Notes: generated by a model from the letters alone, not told the origin. Positions 1 through 9,191 are shown, numbered from the stretch's first letter. The stretch: 36,048 nucleotides of DNA from Ruaniaceae bacterium KH17 (GCA_900199505.1 FZQV01000026.1:1-36048), one strand, 5' to 3'. Translations and numbers: made by a program.

Positions 1-2961
1 AATGAGTTCCTCCACCTCCGCAGGTTGAGTGAAGCGAGCGGAATCGACACCGCCGCCCGCCATGGTCTCGACTCCGGCTTCGCCTCCGCTCAACCGACGG
101 GGGCCCTCGATGCGCGCGGCGATCTCCCTGGCGGTGAGGGGGCCGAGGATTCTGAGGAGATCGGCGACGCCTTCGACGCCACGTAGCTGACGGTCCGGGG
201 CGAGGCGCTGCAGTTCCAACTCGGTGCGCTCGATGACCTCCGGATCGAGGATCTCCCGTAGCTTCCCACCGCCGAGCAGGTCCGCGAGGAGGACGGGATC
301 GAGGAGCATGGCGGCGTGGCGGTCGGCGAGGGGTGCGTCGAGGTCGTAGATGAACTGGCCCACGTATCCGAAAAGAAGCTGGCGCGCGAAGGGGCTTGGC
401 TTCTCGCTGCGCACCTCGGTGAGCCGGATCCGCCGCGCGCCGATCTCGCGAGCAATGCCTGTGAGCGCGGGCAGATCGTAGACGTCCTGGAGGCATTCGC
501 GGGCGGCCTCGAGCACGATCGGGAACTCGGGGTAGCGTTGCGCAACTTCCAGAAGCGAGCGGGCGCGCAGGCGCTGCTGCCACAGCGGGGCGCGCTCACC
601 GGGGCGTCGGTTCGGGAGGAGGAGCGCGCGAGCGGCGCATTCACGGAAGCGCGCGGCGAAGAGTGCCGAGCCGGAAATCTCGCGCCGCACGATCTCCTCG
701 AGTCCCTCCGGATCGAAGACGAACAGCTCGGCGCCGGGAGGCTCGGCGTCGCCGACCGGGAGTCGCAAGACGATTCCGTCGTCGGCCGCGACGGCGGAGC
801 ACTCAAGCCCGCTCCGCTCGCGAATCCGCGCGGCCACTGCGAGCGCCCACGGCGCGTGCACGGCCATGCCGTAGGGCGAATGCAGGACGATCCGCCACTC
901 CCCCAGATCGTCGATGAACTGCTCCACCACGAGTTCGCGATCCGAGGGCACGGTCCCGGTTGCCTCGCGCTGCTCGCGCACGTACGCGAGCGCATTCGCT
1001 TGGGCGTTCTCGTCAAGACCGATTGCGGCAAGTTGAGAATGTGCACCGGCTCGATCTTGCTCGCCCTGGTTTCGTCTCCGACCCTCCGTGTCTGCGCTCA
1101 ACCCACGAGAAGCGGCGAGGGAGCGTTGGAAGGCGCCAAGTTCGCGGCCGAGCTCGGCGGGACGGCCGAGTCCGTCGCCATGCCAGAACGGGAGCCGGCC
1201 CGGGTGCCCGAAGGCGGGGCTCACGAGCACCCGATCATGCGTGATCTCCTCGATCCGCCAGCTCGTGGCGCCGAGCGAAATGACGTCCCCCACGCGGGAT
1301 TCGTATACCATCTCCTCGTCCAGCTCGCCCACGCGCCGCCCGCCACGGGACATCTCCTCGGTCCCCACAATGAAGACGCCATACAGCCCGCGGTCCGGAA
1401 TCGTGCCGCCGGAGGTCACCGCGAGCCGTTGCGCGCCGGGACGCCCCGTGAGCGTGCCCGCCTCGCGGTCCCACACCACGCGCGGGCGCAGTTCAGCGAA
1501 GTCCGCCGAGGGATACTTCCCGGCGAGTAGATCGAGCACGGCGTCGAAGGCCGAGCGCGGCAGGTTCGCATACGGCGCGGCCCGCCGGACCAGCGCCCAC
1601 CACTCCTCCACCTTCACCGGTCCGAGCGCGCAGGCCGCCACGGTCTGCTGCGCAAGCACGTCCAGCGGGTTCGTTGGCACCGCGAGCGACTCGATCGCAC
1701 CCTCACGCATCCGCCGCACCGTCACCGCGGTGGCCAGCAGATCGCCCCGGTGCGCCGGGAAGAACACGCCCACCGACGGCGCCCCCACCTGGTGCCCCGC
1801 GCGACCCACCCGCTGCAGCGCCGAGGCCACCGAGAACGGCGCCTCGATCTGGATCACTTGGTCCACCAGCCCCATGTCGATCCCGAGTTCGAGCGAGGAC
1901 GTGGCCACCACACAACGCAACGCCCCGGACTTCAGATCCGCCTCGATCTGGGCACGATGCTCCTTCGAGACCGAGCCATGGTGCGCCCGCGCCAGCCCAC
2001 TCTCTGCCCCGTACGACATGCCCGACTGCCCCGGCATCATCGCCGGCTGTGCGCTGGGAAGGGGGGCAACGCCGTCGGCCAGCTCATTCAGCCGGGACGT
2101 GAGGCGCTCGGCCGTGCGCCGCGAGTTCGCAAACACGATCGTGGATCTCGCCTCGCTGACACGTTGGAACACCTCGCGCTCGATGTGCGGCCACATGGAG
2201 CCGTTGCGTTCGTCGTCCTCGGGCAGCGCGGCCATGTCCTCGACCGGCACCCGCACGCTCAGCTCCCACCGCTTGGCCGACGGCGGCGCCACCACCTCCA
2301 CAGGCCGGGCGCCACCCAGGAAGCGGGCCACCTCGGCGTGCGGCTCCACGGTGGCCGAGAGCCCGATCCGCTGGGCCGGGTGCGGAAGGAGCGCGTCGAG
2401 GCGTTCGAGGCTCAACGCGAGATGGGCGCCGCGCTTCTCCCCGGCGACGGCGTGCACCTCGTCTACGATCACGGTCTCCACCCCGGCGAGGGTCTCGGCC
2501 GCGCGCGAGGTGAGCATGAGATAGAGCGACTCGGGGGTGGTGATCAGGATGTCTGGCGGCTTCGCGAGGAGCCGGCGGCGCTCCGAGGGGAGCGTGTCGC
2601 CCGAACGAACCCCCACCGTGGGCGGGACGAAATCGCTCTCCTGCCCGACGGCGTCGGCGATACCTTCGAGTGGCAGCTTCAGGTTGCGCTCCACGTCCAC
2701 GCCGAGGGCTTTCAGCGGCGAGATATAGAGGACGCGGGTGGCACCGGTGGAGGGGCGTTGCACGAAGGAATCGAGCGCCGAGAGGAAGGCGGCGAGGGTC
2801 TTGCCGGAACCGGTGGGTGCGATGACGAGCGCGTTCTGGCCCGCGGCAATCGCGTCCCACGCGCCCAGTTGCGCAGGCGTGGGGCCGGCCGGGAAGGCGG
2901 ACGCGAACCAGGCGCGCGTGGGCGCCGAGAATCGCGTCATCGCGCCGCCGTGCTCAGCCAT
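1..2961 (-). CDS. lhr: Lhr-family DEAD/DEAH-box helicase, 5' part (cut by window edge)
   Basis: The frame is open from the ATG at 2961 to base 1 (987 codons) with no stop, so the C-terminal part lies outside the window; actinobacterial Lhr proteins are usually about 1500 residues. Motif I APTGSGKT is at residues 48-55 and motif II is DEVH at 167-170. A TTPESLYLML segment sits at about 141-150, a LSATVEP motif III follows, and the second RecA domain carries an HHGS block and a QRVGRAGHQ motif VI. These are Lhr (large helicase-related) hallmarks. The family unwinds DNA/RNA hybrids with 3'-5' polarity and acts in DNA repair. The ATG at 2961 follows a TAGCCT box by six bases, so a leaderless start is favoured; an in-frame ATG at 2940 is the alternative. 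Several long open frames lie opposite it but carry no motif. Confidence 0.93.
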   Translation of the reverse strand, partial: MAEHGGAMTRFSAPTRAWFASAFPAGPTPAQLGAWDAIAAGQNALVIAPTGSGKTLAAFLSALDSFVQRPSTGATRVLYISPLKALGVDVERNLKLPLEGIADAVGQESDFVPPTVGVRSGDTLPSERRRLLAKPPDILITTPESLYLMLTSRAAETLAGVETVIVDEVHAVAGEKRGAHLALSLERLDALLPHPAQRIGLSATVEPHAEVARFLGGARPVEVVAPPSAKRWELSVRVPVEDMAALPEDDERNGSMWPHIEREVFQRVSEARSTIVFANSRRTAERLTSRLNELADGVAPLPSAQPAMMPGQSGMSYGAESGLARAHHGSVSKEHRAQIEADLKSGALRCVVATSSLELGIDMGLVDQVIQIEAPFSVASALQRVGRAGHQVGAPSVGVFFPAHRGDLLATAVTVRRMREGAIESLAVPTNPLDVLAQQTVAACALGPVKVEEWWALVRRAAPYANLPRSAFDAVLDLLAGKYPSADFAELRPRVVWDREAGTLTGRPGAQRLAVTSGGTIPDRGLYGVFIVGTEEMSRGGRRVGELDEEMVYESRVGDVISLGATSWRIEEITHDRVLVSPAFGHPGRLPFWHGDGLGRPAELGRELGAFQRSLAASRGLSADTEGRRRNQGEQDRAGAHSQLAAIGLDENAQANALAYVREQREATGTVPSDRELVVEQFIDDLGEWRIVLHSPYGMAVHAPWALAVAARIRERSGLECSAVAADDGIVLRLPVGDAEPPGAELFVFDPEGLEEIVRREISGSALFAARFRECAARALLLPNRRPGERAPLWQQRLRARSLLEVAQRYPEFPIVLEAARECLQDVYDLPALTGIAREIGARRIRLTEVRSEKPSPFARQLLFGYVGQFIYDLDAPLADRHAAMLLDPVLLADLLGGGKLREILDPEVIERTELELQRLAPDRQLRGVEGVADLLRILGPLTAREIAARIEGPRRLSGGEAGVETMAGGGVDSARFTQPAEVEELI

Positions 2962-2967
2962 CCCCCT

Positions 2968-2973
2968 AGGCTA
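2968..2973 (-). promoter_or_regulatory. -10 box of lhr (leaderless)
   Basis: TAGCCT read on the minus strand ends six bases before the lhr ATG at 2961. This is the spacing expected when transcription starts at the A of the start codon. No clear -35 is seen. Confidence 0.5.
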
Positions 2974-3091
2974 TCCCCGCCCACCCACACGGCTGGGTGC
3001 CTGAAGCGTGGGACTGTTTGATGCGGCGCGGCGAGCACCGCCACTGCGCGTAGCGGCGACATACGGATGAGGCTGGGGACAGCCGAGAGCA

Positions 3092-3220
3092 TTATCGGGA
3101 AGCGATACGTTCAATCTGGACCGCCCCTCAGTTATCTGGAAGCGATACGTCCAAAAACTGAACGTGCGGGCTCCCGATAACTGAGTGAACCCCTGGATCG
3201 AACGTATGGACTCCCGATAT
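3092..3220. repeat. Nested inverted-repeat array, four copies of a 22-23 bp element
   Basis: Within the 378-base gap between lhr and the EamA-type gene there are four related elements. Two are forward (3092-3114, starting TTATCGGGAAGCGATACG, and 3132-3154). Two are inverted (3159-3180 and 3199-3220). The forward pair is offset by 40 bases and so is the inverted pair, so the whole 129-base block is symmetric around about 3156. The inner pair extends to a perfect 10-bp arm (CTCAGTTATC at 3127-3136 with GATAACTGAG at 3176-3185). No gene was recognised in the rest of 2962-3339. Function is unknown. Confidence 0.8.
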
Positions 3221-3339
3221 CTTCTTCGTGCCATCCCCGGCCGCGAACCGTACATCGGAAACGAGAGCAGTACCCGCGCATGGGGCGTCCGACCATCCCC
3301 AGCCGAAACGGTGCGCGACGGACACGCGCGGTGTGGCGT

Positions 3340-4338
3340 TCAGTCGGCGGGCGATGCGTCCGACGGGAGCGGTTCGAGGAGATCGGCGACTTCCTCGAGC
3401 GAGGCGTCCTTCGGCTCGCCGAGCTTCACGAGGAGCACGCCCGCGAGCACGAGCACGGCGCCACCGAGTTGGACCGGCCCCATCGACTGCCCCAGAAGCA
3501 CCCACGCGAACACGGCCGCCGCCACCACTTCCGAGAGCGCAACGAACGAGGCGAGCCGCGATCCGAGGAGTCGGGCGGCCACGATCCCGGTCGTGTAGGC
3601 GACCGCGGCGGCCACCACGCCGAGCAGCAGCACCGCCGCCCACCACGGCAACGCGAAGGGGACGAACTGAACGATTCCGGTGGCGAACGCCGTCGGGATG
3701 ATGCCGATGAGCGAGAGGAGTCCGAGTATCGCGGCCGCCACCAGGAGCCCACCAGCGGCGAGCGCCACCGGGGGCAGGCCCGTGTCCGGCTTGCCCGAGA
3801 GAATGAAGTACGCCGCAGCGCCCACCATTGCGAGGAGCGCGAAGAACACCCCTTGGGTGTCCGCGCCGCCGCCTCCGCCGAGCACGTCCAGGAGCAGGAT
3901 CAGCCCCAGGATCGCCACAGCACCGCCCGCGAAAGTGAGCGCGCTCGGCCGGTTGCCGTGCCGCAGCCACATCCACAGCACCACGATCAGCGGCGCGGTG
4001 TACTCGATCAGCAGCGCCACCGAGACCTCAAGGGTTCCGACGGCGAGGAAGTAGAAGAACTGTGCGAAGGCCACCGCGAAGATGCCGTAGGCGACGATCG
4101 TGGGCCACGCGCGGCGCAGCACTCCCCAGTTTCCACGGAGCGCGGCCGCAGCCGGGATCGAGAGGATCAGCCCCGCGATTGTGACACGGGCGAGGGTTGC
4201 CGATCCGGCGGTCCAGCCGATGTCCAACAGTCCGCGTGCGAGAGTGCCCGAGGTGCCGAAAGAGAGCGCCGAGAGCAGCGCGAAGATCAGCCCGGCGGCA
4301 GTGCCGGGGGTTCGCGCGCCACGCGCCGCAGTGTTCAT
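3340..4338 (-). CDS. EamA-family (drug/metabolite superfamily) transporter
   Basis: A 332-residue integral membrane protein made almost entirely of hydrophobic helices, about ten, arranged as two EamA repeats. The first repeat begins around residue 12 (AAGLIFALLSALSFGTSG) and the second around 160, after a Gly-rich loop (LGGGGGADT). The end of the second repeat (SEVVAAAVFAWVLLGQ) carries the typical EamA pattern. The family exports amino acids, nucleobases or other metabolites; the substrate cannot be read from sequence. The frame opens upstream, but the ATG at 4338 puts the first helix near the N terminus and follows a TAGCGT box by seven bases. It is transcribed away from the MatC-like gene. 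Confidence 0.9.
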   Translation of the reverse strand: MNTAARGARTPGTAAGLIFALLSALSFGTSGTLARGLLDIGWTAGSATLARVTIAGLILSIPAAAALRGNWGVLRRAWPTIVAYGIFAVAFAQFFYFLAVGTLEVSVALLIEYTAPLIVVLWMWLRHGNRPSALTFAGGAVAILGLILLLDVLGGGGGADTQGVFFALLAMVGAAAYFILSGKPDTGLPPVALAAGGLLVAAAILGLLSLIGIIPTAFATGIVQFVPFALPWWAAVLLLGVVAAAVAYTTGIVAARLLGSRLASFVALSEVVAAAVFAWVLLGQSMGPVQLGGAVLVLAGVLLVKLGEPKDASLEEVADLLEPLPSDASPAD

Positions 4339-4345
4339 GCGGATG

Positions 4346-4351
4346 ACGCTA
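4346..4351 (-). promoter_or_regulatory. -10 box of the EamA gene (leaderless candidate)
   Basis: TAGCGT on the minus strand, seven bases before the ATG at 4338. No Shine-Dalgarno sequence precedes that ATG. Confidence 0.4.
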
Positions 4352-4600
4352 GAGGTTGCCCGCAGCGCGCGCCAATCCGTCTCATCGGCCCCCACGGACT
4401 CGCGCTGTGGGGGCACTGCTGGCACGTGTCAGTTGTGCCTCGCTCGTGCACTTTCAGCGCAAGTTCGGGAGGGGCGGGATAGAGCGCGCGCTGGACGCTC
4501 GGGGAATGGACCGAAAGGCCCAGGAATTGCGCCCCCGCAAGACCTAGAGTCTTCAGTGTGAAACACCGAGGTTCGCACCTTTGCTCATCGGCGAGCATCC

Positions 4601-5911
4601 ATGCCTAGCGTCGATCCCACCATTGCTCTGATTGCCATTGGCGTGCTCGCCATCGTCTTCGTGATCGGGACCGCGAGCAAGCTCCAGATGGGTATCGCGG
4701 CGATCGTTGCCGCCACCATCGTCGGGCCCTTGCTCTTCGACGAGTCGATCCACACGATCCAGAGCGGGTTCCCGCTCAGCCTGTTCTTCACACTGCTCGG
4801 CGTGACCTACTTGTTCTCGCTGGCCGCCAACAACGGCACCGTGAACTGGATCGTGAAGCTCGGCCTGCGCCTCGTGGGCGGGCACGCCACCTGGTTCCCG
4901 TTCGTGATGTTCCTCGTCACGGCCCTCCTGACGGCGATCGGTGCGGCGACCCCCGCCGCCGCCGCCATCCTGATGCCGATCGCGCTCAGCTTCTCGCGCC
5001 GCAATCGGCTGAACCCACTGCCGATGGCGCAGGCGATCATCCAGGGCGCCACGGCCGGATCGTTCTCCCCCATGGGCGTCTATGGAGCGATCGTGAACTC
5101 CGTGGTGGATCGCTCCGGCGAGGAACTCGTAGCGCTCTACAACCCCACGGTCACCTGGATCATCGTGATGGCGGTGAGCCTGTGCATCGTCATCCTCACC
5201 TGGCTGATGCACCGCACGCCACCGCCTCCCAACGAGGACATCGAACTCGACGAGATCGAACACGAGCGTGATCCGCTCGGCGAGCTCCCGTGGCACCACC
5301 TGAACGCCGAGCGCGTGGTCACTGTGATCGGGATTCTCACTATGGCGGCACTTGTGCTGCTCTTCCAGTTCGACGTCGGCCTCACGGCTCTGGGAGTGGG
5401 GGCGGCACTCACGCTGCTCTTCCCCAAGTCGGCGAAGGGCTCGATCTCGCAGATCGCCTGGCCCACGATCCTCCTCGTGGGCGGAATCGTCACCTACGTC
5501 TCGATGCTGGAACGCAACGGCGTCATCCAGTGGATCGGCGATCAGGCCGCCGGTCTCGGCACGCCGAAACTCGCGGCGATCATCATCCTGTTCATCGGCG
5601 CCCTGGTCTCGGCATTCGCCTCGACCACGGGGATCCTCGGTGCACTCATCCCGCTCTCCGTGCCGTTCCTCGTACTCGCAGACGGCTCCCCAGCCATGCT
5701 CAGCGCAACGATGCTGATCGCGGCGCTGGCCGTTTCGTCGGCGGCCGTGGATGTCTCACCATTCTCAACAAACGGGGCGCTCGCCGTCGCGAATGCCGCC
5801 TACGAGAGCGAGTACGTGTACCGCAAGCTCTTCGTGTGGAGCTGGATCCTGATTGTGCTCACTCCAGTGCTCACCTGGGCGCTCATGATTCTGCCGCCCT
5901 GGGGCGGCTGA
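4601..5911 (+). CDS. MatC-like dicarboxylate carrier (IT superfamily permease)
   Basis: A 436-residue polytopic membrane protein of 10-12 hydrophobic segments. The N-terminal half (KLQMGIAAIVAATIVG, then LLGVTYLFSLAANNGT) resembles the MatC_N domain of malonate/dicarboxylate carriers. The segment GAATPAAAAILMPIALSFS near residue 110 and the matching SAFASTTGILGALIPLS segment in the second half are the two pseudo-symmetric substrate-site hairpins of the ion-transporter superfamily. A charged cytoplasmic loop (EDIELDEIEHERD, about 210-222) divides the halves. Likely role: uptake of a carboxylate; substrate not assignable. It converges on nhaA with 29 bases between stops. The ATG is preceded by only a weak GCGAG, so translation signals are modest. 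The 262-base upstream gap is shared with the divergent EamA gene. Confidence 0.85.
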   Translation: MPSVDPTIALIAIGVLAIVFVIGTASKLQMGIAAIVAATIVGPLLFDESIHTIQSGFPLSLFFTLLGVTYLFSLAANNGTVNWIVKLGLRLVGGHATWFPFVMFLVTALLTAIGAATPAAAAILMPIALSFSRRNRLNPLPMAQAIIQGATAGSFSPMGVYGAIVNSVVDRSGEELVALYNPTVTWIIVMAVSLCIVILTWLMHRTPPPPNEDIELDEIEHERDPLGELPWHHLNAERVVTVIGILTMAALVLLFQFDVGLTALGVGAALTLLFPKSAKGSISQIAWPTILLVGGIVTYVSMLERNGVIQWIGDQAAGLGTPKLAAIIILFIGALVSAFASTTGILGALIPLSVPFLVLADGSPAMLSATMLIAALAVSSAAVDVSPFSTNGALAVANAAYESEYVYRKLFVWSWILIVLTPVLTWALMILPPWGG

Positions 5912-5940
5912 CCCACCCACGCACTCTCCAACACCCGGTC

Positions 5941-7218
5941 TCAGTCCTGGGACCATGAACCGTCATCGTCGGGGCGGATAAGCTTCTGCGGCGTGTCCTC
6001 GATTCCATCCCGGTTCATATCGGATGAACGCTCCATGCGTGCCCATTTCCGTAGGAGCGCTGCGGCGATCGTCGCGGAGATCGCCGATCCCATGAGGACA
6101 GCAATCTTCGCACCCAGTGCGTGCTCGCTATCGGGGAACGACAGCTCGGCGATCAGGAGCGACACCGTGAAGCCAATCCCGGTGAGGAATCCGACCGGCA
6201 ACAGATCGCGGATTCCGATCGCGTCCGGCAGGCGAAGCGGCGTGAACCTCGTGACCAGCCACGTGGTCCCGAGGACTCCGACGAGCTTGCCAAGGACCAG
6301 GCCCGCAACGATCGCCGCCACCACCGGCTGCATGATCACTTCACGTGGGCCGTCGCCGTCGACCAGGGTCACACCTGCGGAGAAGAACGCGAATATCGGC
6401 AGCGCGATCGCAACCGAGTACGGGCGTACTGCCGCATCGAAGCGGTGGGTACGCGGCGCGGCTTCACCATGAACGAGCCGGGCGGGGACCATCAATCCCA
6501 TCAGCACGCCCGCGATGGTCGCGTGCACGCCGGCCTCGTGCATAAGCGCCCAGGCGGCCACCGCTGTGGGGATCAGAATCCACCAGTACGGGTGACGCGA
6601 TCGCACCACAAGCGCGAACACGGCGATTGCCGCGAGTGACCCCACAAGCGCGAGCATGGTCAGATCGCCCGTGTAGAAGACCGCGATGATGATGATGGCC
6701 ATCAGATCATCGACAACGGCGAGTGTGAGCAGGAAGACTCGTAAGGCGCGTGGCAGACCGCGCCCAAAGATCGCCAGCACGCCCAGCGCGAAGGCGATGT
6801 CCGTGGCCGTGGGAATCGCCCAGCCATGGAGCGCCCCACTCTCGCCCGTCGCCAGGATGACTCCGCTGTAGATCAGCGCGGGAAGAGCCATTCCGCCAAG
6901 CGCCGCGAGCACAGGCACCACCGCTTCGCGCGGTTTCGACAAGCTCCCGACGACAATCTCCTCCTTGAGCTCAACACCCACCGTGAAGAAGAAGATGGCC
7001 AGCAGGCCATCCGCCGCCCATGTGGCGAGCGAGAGATTCAGGTGAAGGGAGGTTGGCCCAATGATCACCTCGGAGAGCGCGTGATAGGACTCCCGCCAGG
7101 CCGAGTTCGCCCAGACGAGGGCGAGTGCCGCGGCAGCGAGCAGGAGAATGCCGCTCGTCGTTTCGCGTGAGAGCCAGCGCCGTAATCCCTGCGGCGCGTG
7201 GGTTGTGTCAGTGGTCAT
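5941..7218 (-). CDS. nhaA: Na+/H+ antiporter NhaA
   Basis: A 425-residue protein with the NhaA fold. The segment HGWAIPTATDIAFALGVLA holds Asp140, equivalent to E. coli Asp133. LTLAVVDDLMAI holds Asp170-Asp171, equivalent to the ion-binding pair Asp163-Asp164. The FFFTVGVELKEEI segment, also an NhaA signature, is at about 77-88. NhaA exchanges external protons for internal Na+ or Li+ and sets sodium and pH homeostasis. The C-terminal tail (DMNRDGIEDTPQKLIRPDDDG) is hydrophilic. The start is supported by GAGGAG four bases before the ATG. It lies between two carboxylate carriers, at least one of which (DASS) belongs to a sodium-coupled family, so it may help keep the sodium gradient they use (inference). 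Confidence 0.96.
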   Translation of the reverse strand: MTTDTTHAPQGLRRWLSRETTSGILLLAAAALALVWANSAWRESYHALSEVIIGPTSLHLNLSLATWAADGLLAIFFFTVGVELKEEIVVGSLSKPREAVVPVLAALGGMALPALIYSGVILATGESGALHGWAIPTATDIAFALGVLAIFGRGLPRALRVFLLTLAVVDDLMAIIIIAVFYTGDLTMLALVGSLAAIAVFALVVRSRHPYWWILIPTAVAAWALMHEAGVHATIAGVLMGLMVPARLVHGEAAPRTHRFDAAVRPYSVAIALPIFAFFSAGVTLVDGDGPREVIMQPVVAAIVAGLVLGKLVGVLGTTWLVTRFTPLRLPDAIGIRDLLPVGFLTGIGFTVSLLIAELSFPDSEHALGAKIAVLMGSAISATIAAALLRKWARMERSSDMNRDGIEDTPQKLIRPDDDGSWSQD

Positions 7219-7398
7219 GGTTCTCCTCGAACTTCGGGCTCGCGAACCATGGGGCCCGTTAAGCCGTCGACCAGACTTCCCGACACTCCGCGTACAAGAC
7301 TACAGAACTCGCCCCCGTCTGCGACGTCCACGGCGGCGTCGCGCTGATCACACACGCAACGGGAACCGGCGCTCGGCCGCCGCCGATTGTGGGGCTTG

Positions 7399-7460
7399 AG
7401 GTGGAAGCGGAAGGCGTCGGGGTCCTGGACCTCCTGCGCTGGAAGGCCACGAGGACGATC
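7399..7460. repeat. Partial, decayed copy of the 3' end of the ABC exporter gene
   Basis: Bases 7399-7460 match 9240 to about 9314, the last codons of the ABC exporter (the DSDAFRFHL end). Both begin AGGTGGAAGCGGAAGGCGTC, and they stay alike apart from a gap of about 13 bases and scattered substitutions. The stop codon of the exporter is not conserved in this copy. The gap is not a multiple of three, so the copy no longer reads in the exporter frame. Confidence 0.65.
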
Positions 7461-7579
7461 CCAACGAAACGCCGGCGCCTAACCAAAGGCAGGAGACGAG
7501 CGGCGACGATCCGCCAGCTTCGCTCCATTCCGGTGGCGAGCATCAGCGACTACCGATAGCCTCACCTGCATCGAAACCC

Positions 7580-7605
7580 TCTCGATATCGAGACATCGTC
7601 TCGAT
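7580..7605. promoter_or_regulatory. Overlapping palindromic operators in the DASS leader
   Basis: TCTCGATATCGAGA (7580-7593) is a perfect 14-base palindrome. ATCGAGAC-ATC-GTCTCGAT (7587-7605) has perfect 8-base arms. They overlap and lie 25-50 bases before the ATG at 7630, downstream of a possible -10 box at 7557-7562. A repressor binding here would act as a road-block in the leader; the regulator is unknown. Confidence 0.5.
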
Positions 7606-7629
7606 CAACCTCGACGGAGAGACAACAGG

Positions 7630-9186
7630 ATGAGTACACCTGAAATCAAACCCAGTACGTCGCATGCTGCCGGGGCAGACGACAAACCACTCCCCAAGAG
7701 ACGCCTTCACCGAAAAGTCTTCGGAATCTTCCTCGGACTTGCGCTGGGCGTGCTCGTCTACTTCCTGATGCCCAATGAACTCCCGGGTTCGCTGGCGAGC
7801 GTCCTCAATGATGCGGGCGATCCGAAGTTCACCGTCCACGGCCTGAAGGTCACGGCCGCCGCCGCTGTCTTGATGGGCACGTGGTGGATCACTGAGGCTA
7901 TTCCGCTCGCCGCCACCGCGCTCGTACCGCTCGTGATCTTCCCGCTCACGCAGGTACAGGCCTTCTCTGCGACGGCGTCACCCTATGCCTCCGGAACGAT
8001 CTTCCTATTCATGGGCGGCTTCTTCCTCGCGCTGGGAATCCAGAGATGGAACCTACACCGCCGTATCGCGCTCACCACGGTCAAGCTCGTGGGGACCAAA
8101 CCCAAGATGATCGTGCTCGGCTTCATGATCGCCACCGGATTCCTCTCGATGTGGGTCTCCAACACCGCGACGGCGGTCATGATGCTTCCGATCGGCCTCT
8201 CGGTGCTGGCGCTCGTGAACGAAGGAAAGAGCGGCACGGCGCTGCTCAAGTCAAATTTCGGCAAGTCGCTCATGCTCGGCATCGCCTATTCGGCGTCGAT
8301 CGCCTCGCTCTCCACCCTCATTGGAACCCCGCCGAATGCGCTGCTGCGGGCCTACCTCGCGGATAACCATGACATCGTGCTCGGCTTCGGCCAGTGGATG
8401 CTTTTCGCGGCGCCCACCGCGTGGATCTTCCTGTTTATCGGGTGGTGGCTCCTCACCAACGTCTTCTTCAAGCCGGAGATCGATGACATCCCTGGCGGCC
8501 GCCAGCTGATTGTGAGCGAACTCGAGGAAATGGGCCCGATGTCTCGCGGCGAGAAGATGGTCGGAGTCGTCTTCATCGTGGGTGCGCTCTCGTGGATCTT
8601 CCTTCCCACGCTGTTCAAGGACACCTTCTCGGACGAACTCATTGCCATGATCATCGCCCTCGCACTGTTCCTGATCCCGGTGCAGCCGAAGGACGGCATT
8701 GCGCTGCTGGACTGGAAGTCCGCGAAGGAGATCCCCTGGGACGTGCTCCTCCTGTTCGGCGGTGGACTCTCACTTTCGGCCGCGTTCACCAATAATGGTC
8801 TCTCGCAGTGGATCGGTGACATCTCCTCGGGACTCGGCGGCCTACCCGTGGTTCTGATCGTGCTCGGTGTCACGGCGATCATCATCTTCCTCACGGAGAT
8901 GACCTCGAACACCGCGACGGCGGCCGCTTTCCTGCCGATCATGGGTGGCGTGGCGGCTGGCATCAACCAGGACGTGATGCTCCTGGTGATCCCCGTGGCA
9001 CTCGCCGCCACCTGCGCGTTCATGCTCCCCGTAGCGACCCCGCCGAATGCGATCGCATTCGGTTCGGGCTACCTCGAGATCAAGGACATGGTGAAAGTCG
9101 GTATCTGGCTGAACTTGATCAGCATCGTACTCATTACGATCACCGTGATGACGCTCGGGCCCTTGGTGCTCGGCATCGCCATCTAG
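7630..9186 (+). CDS. DASS-family (SLC13) dicarboxylate:sodium symporter
   Basis: A 518-residue membrane transporter. Its N terminus is a basic cytoplasmic stretch (about 1-30), followed by the first helix. WWITEAIPLAATALVPLV (about 85-102) is the DASS family signature. The two SNT motifs that form the sodium and carboxylate sites are both present (MWVSNTATAVMMLPI, Ser177-Asn178-Thr179, and TEMTSNTATAAAFLPI in the second half). Each is followed by a helix-breaking PPNA segment (IGTPPNA at 231-237 and ATPPNAIAFGSG). The family imports succinate, malate or fumarate with Na+. The start is supported by a GGAGAG about ten bases upstream. Overlapping palindromes in the leader suggest regulation. It ends in a strong terminator shared with the convergent ABC gene. 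Confidence 0.95.
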   Translation: MSTPEIKPSTSHAAGADDKPLPKRRLHRKVFGIFLGLALGVLVYFLMPNELPGSLASVLNDAGDPKFTVHGLKVTAAAAVLMGTWWITEAIPLAATALVPLVIFPLTQVQAFSATASPYASGTIFLFMGGFFLALGIQRWNLHRRIALTTVKLVGTKPKMIVLGFMIATGFLSMWVSNTATAVMMLPIGLSVLALVNEGKSGTALLKSNFGKSLMLGIAYSASIASLSTLIGTPPNALLRAYLADNHDIVLGFGQWMLFAAPTAWIFLFIGWWLLTNVFFKPEIDDIPGGRQLIVSELEEMGPMSRGEKMVGVVFIVGALSWIFLPTLFKDTFSDELIAMIIALALFLIPVQPKDGIALLDWKSAKEIPWDVLLLFGGGLSLSAAFTNNGLSQWIGDISSGLGGLPVVLIVLGVTAIIIFLTEMTSNTATAAAFLPIMGGVAAGINQDVMLLVIPVALAATCAFMLPVATPPNAIAFGSGYLEIKDMVKVGIWLNLISIVLITITVMTLGPLVLGIAI

Positions 9187-9191
9187 CACCA

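Larger units (their letters stand above)
7219..7629. other. Intergenic region between nhaA and the DASS carrier
   Basis: This 411-base divergent gap carries no recognisable gene. It holds the nhaA ribosome-binding site, a partial copy of the 3' end of the ABC exporter gene (7399-7460), a possible -10 box TAGCCT at 7557-7562 and palindromes at 7580-7605 before the DASS gene. Short open frames on both strands through 7260-7560 have no recognisable motif. Confidence 0.6.

Noticed and set aside
316-3021. Long plus-strand open frames (404, 478, 423 codons)
   Set aside because: They lie opposite lhr, have Arg/Pro/Ser-rich translations with no domain, and the minus frame has complete helicase motifs.
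7148-7543. Short frames on both strands in the nhaA-DASS gap as genes
   Set aside because: No ribosome-binding site, no recognisable domain, and part of the sequence is explained by a copy of the ABC gene end.
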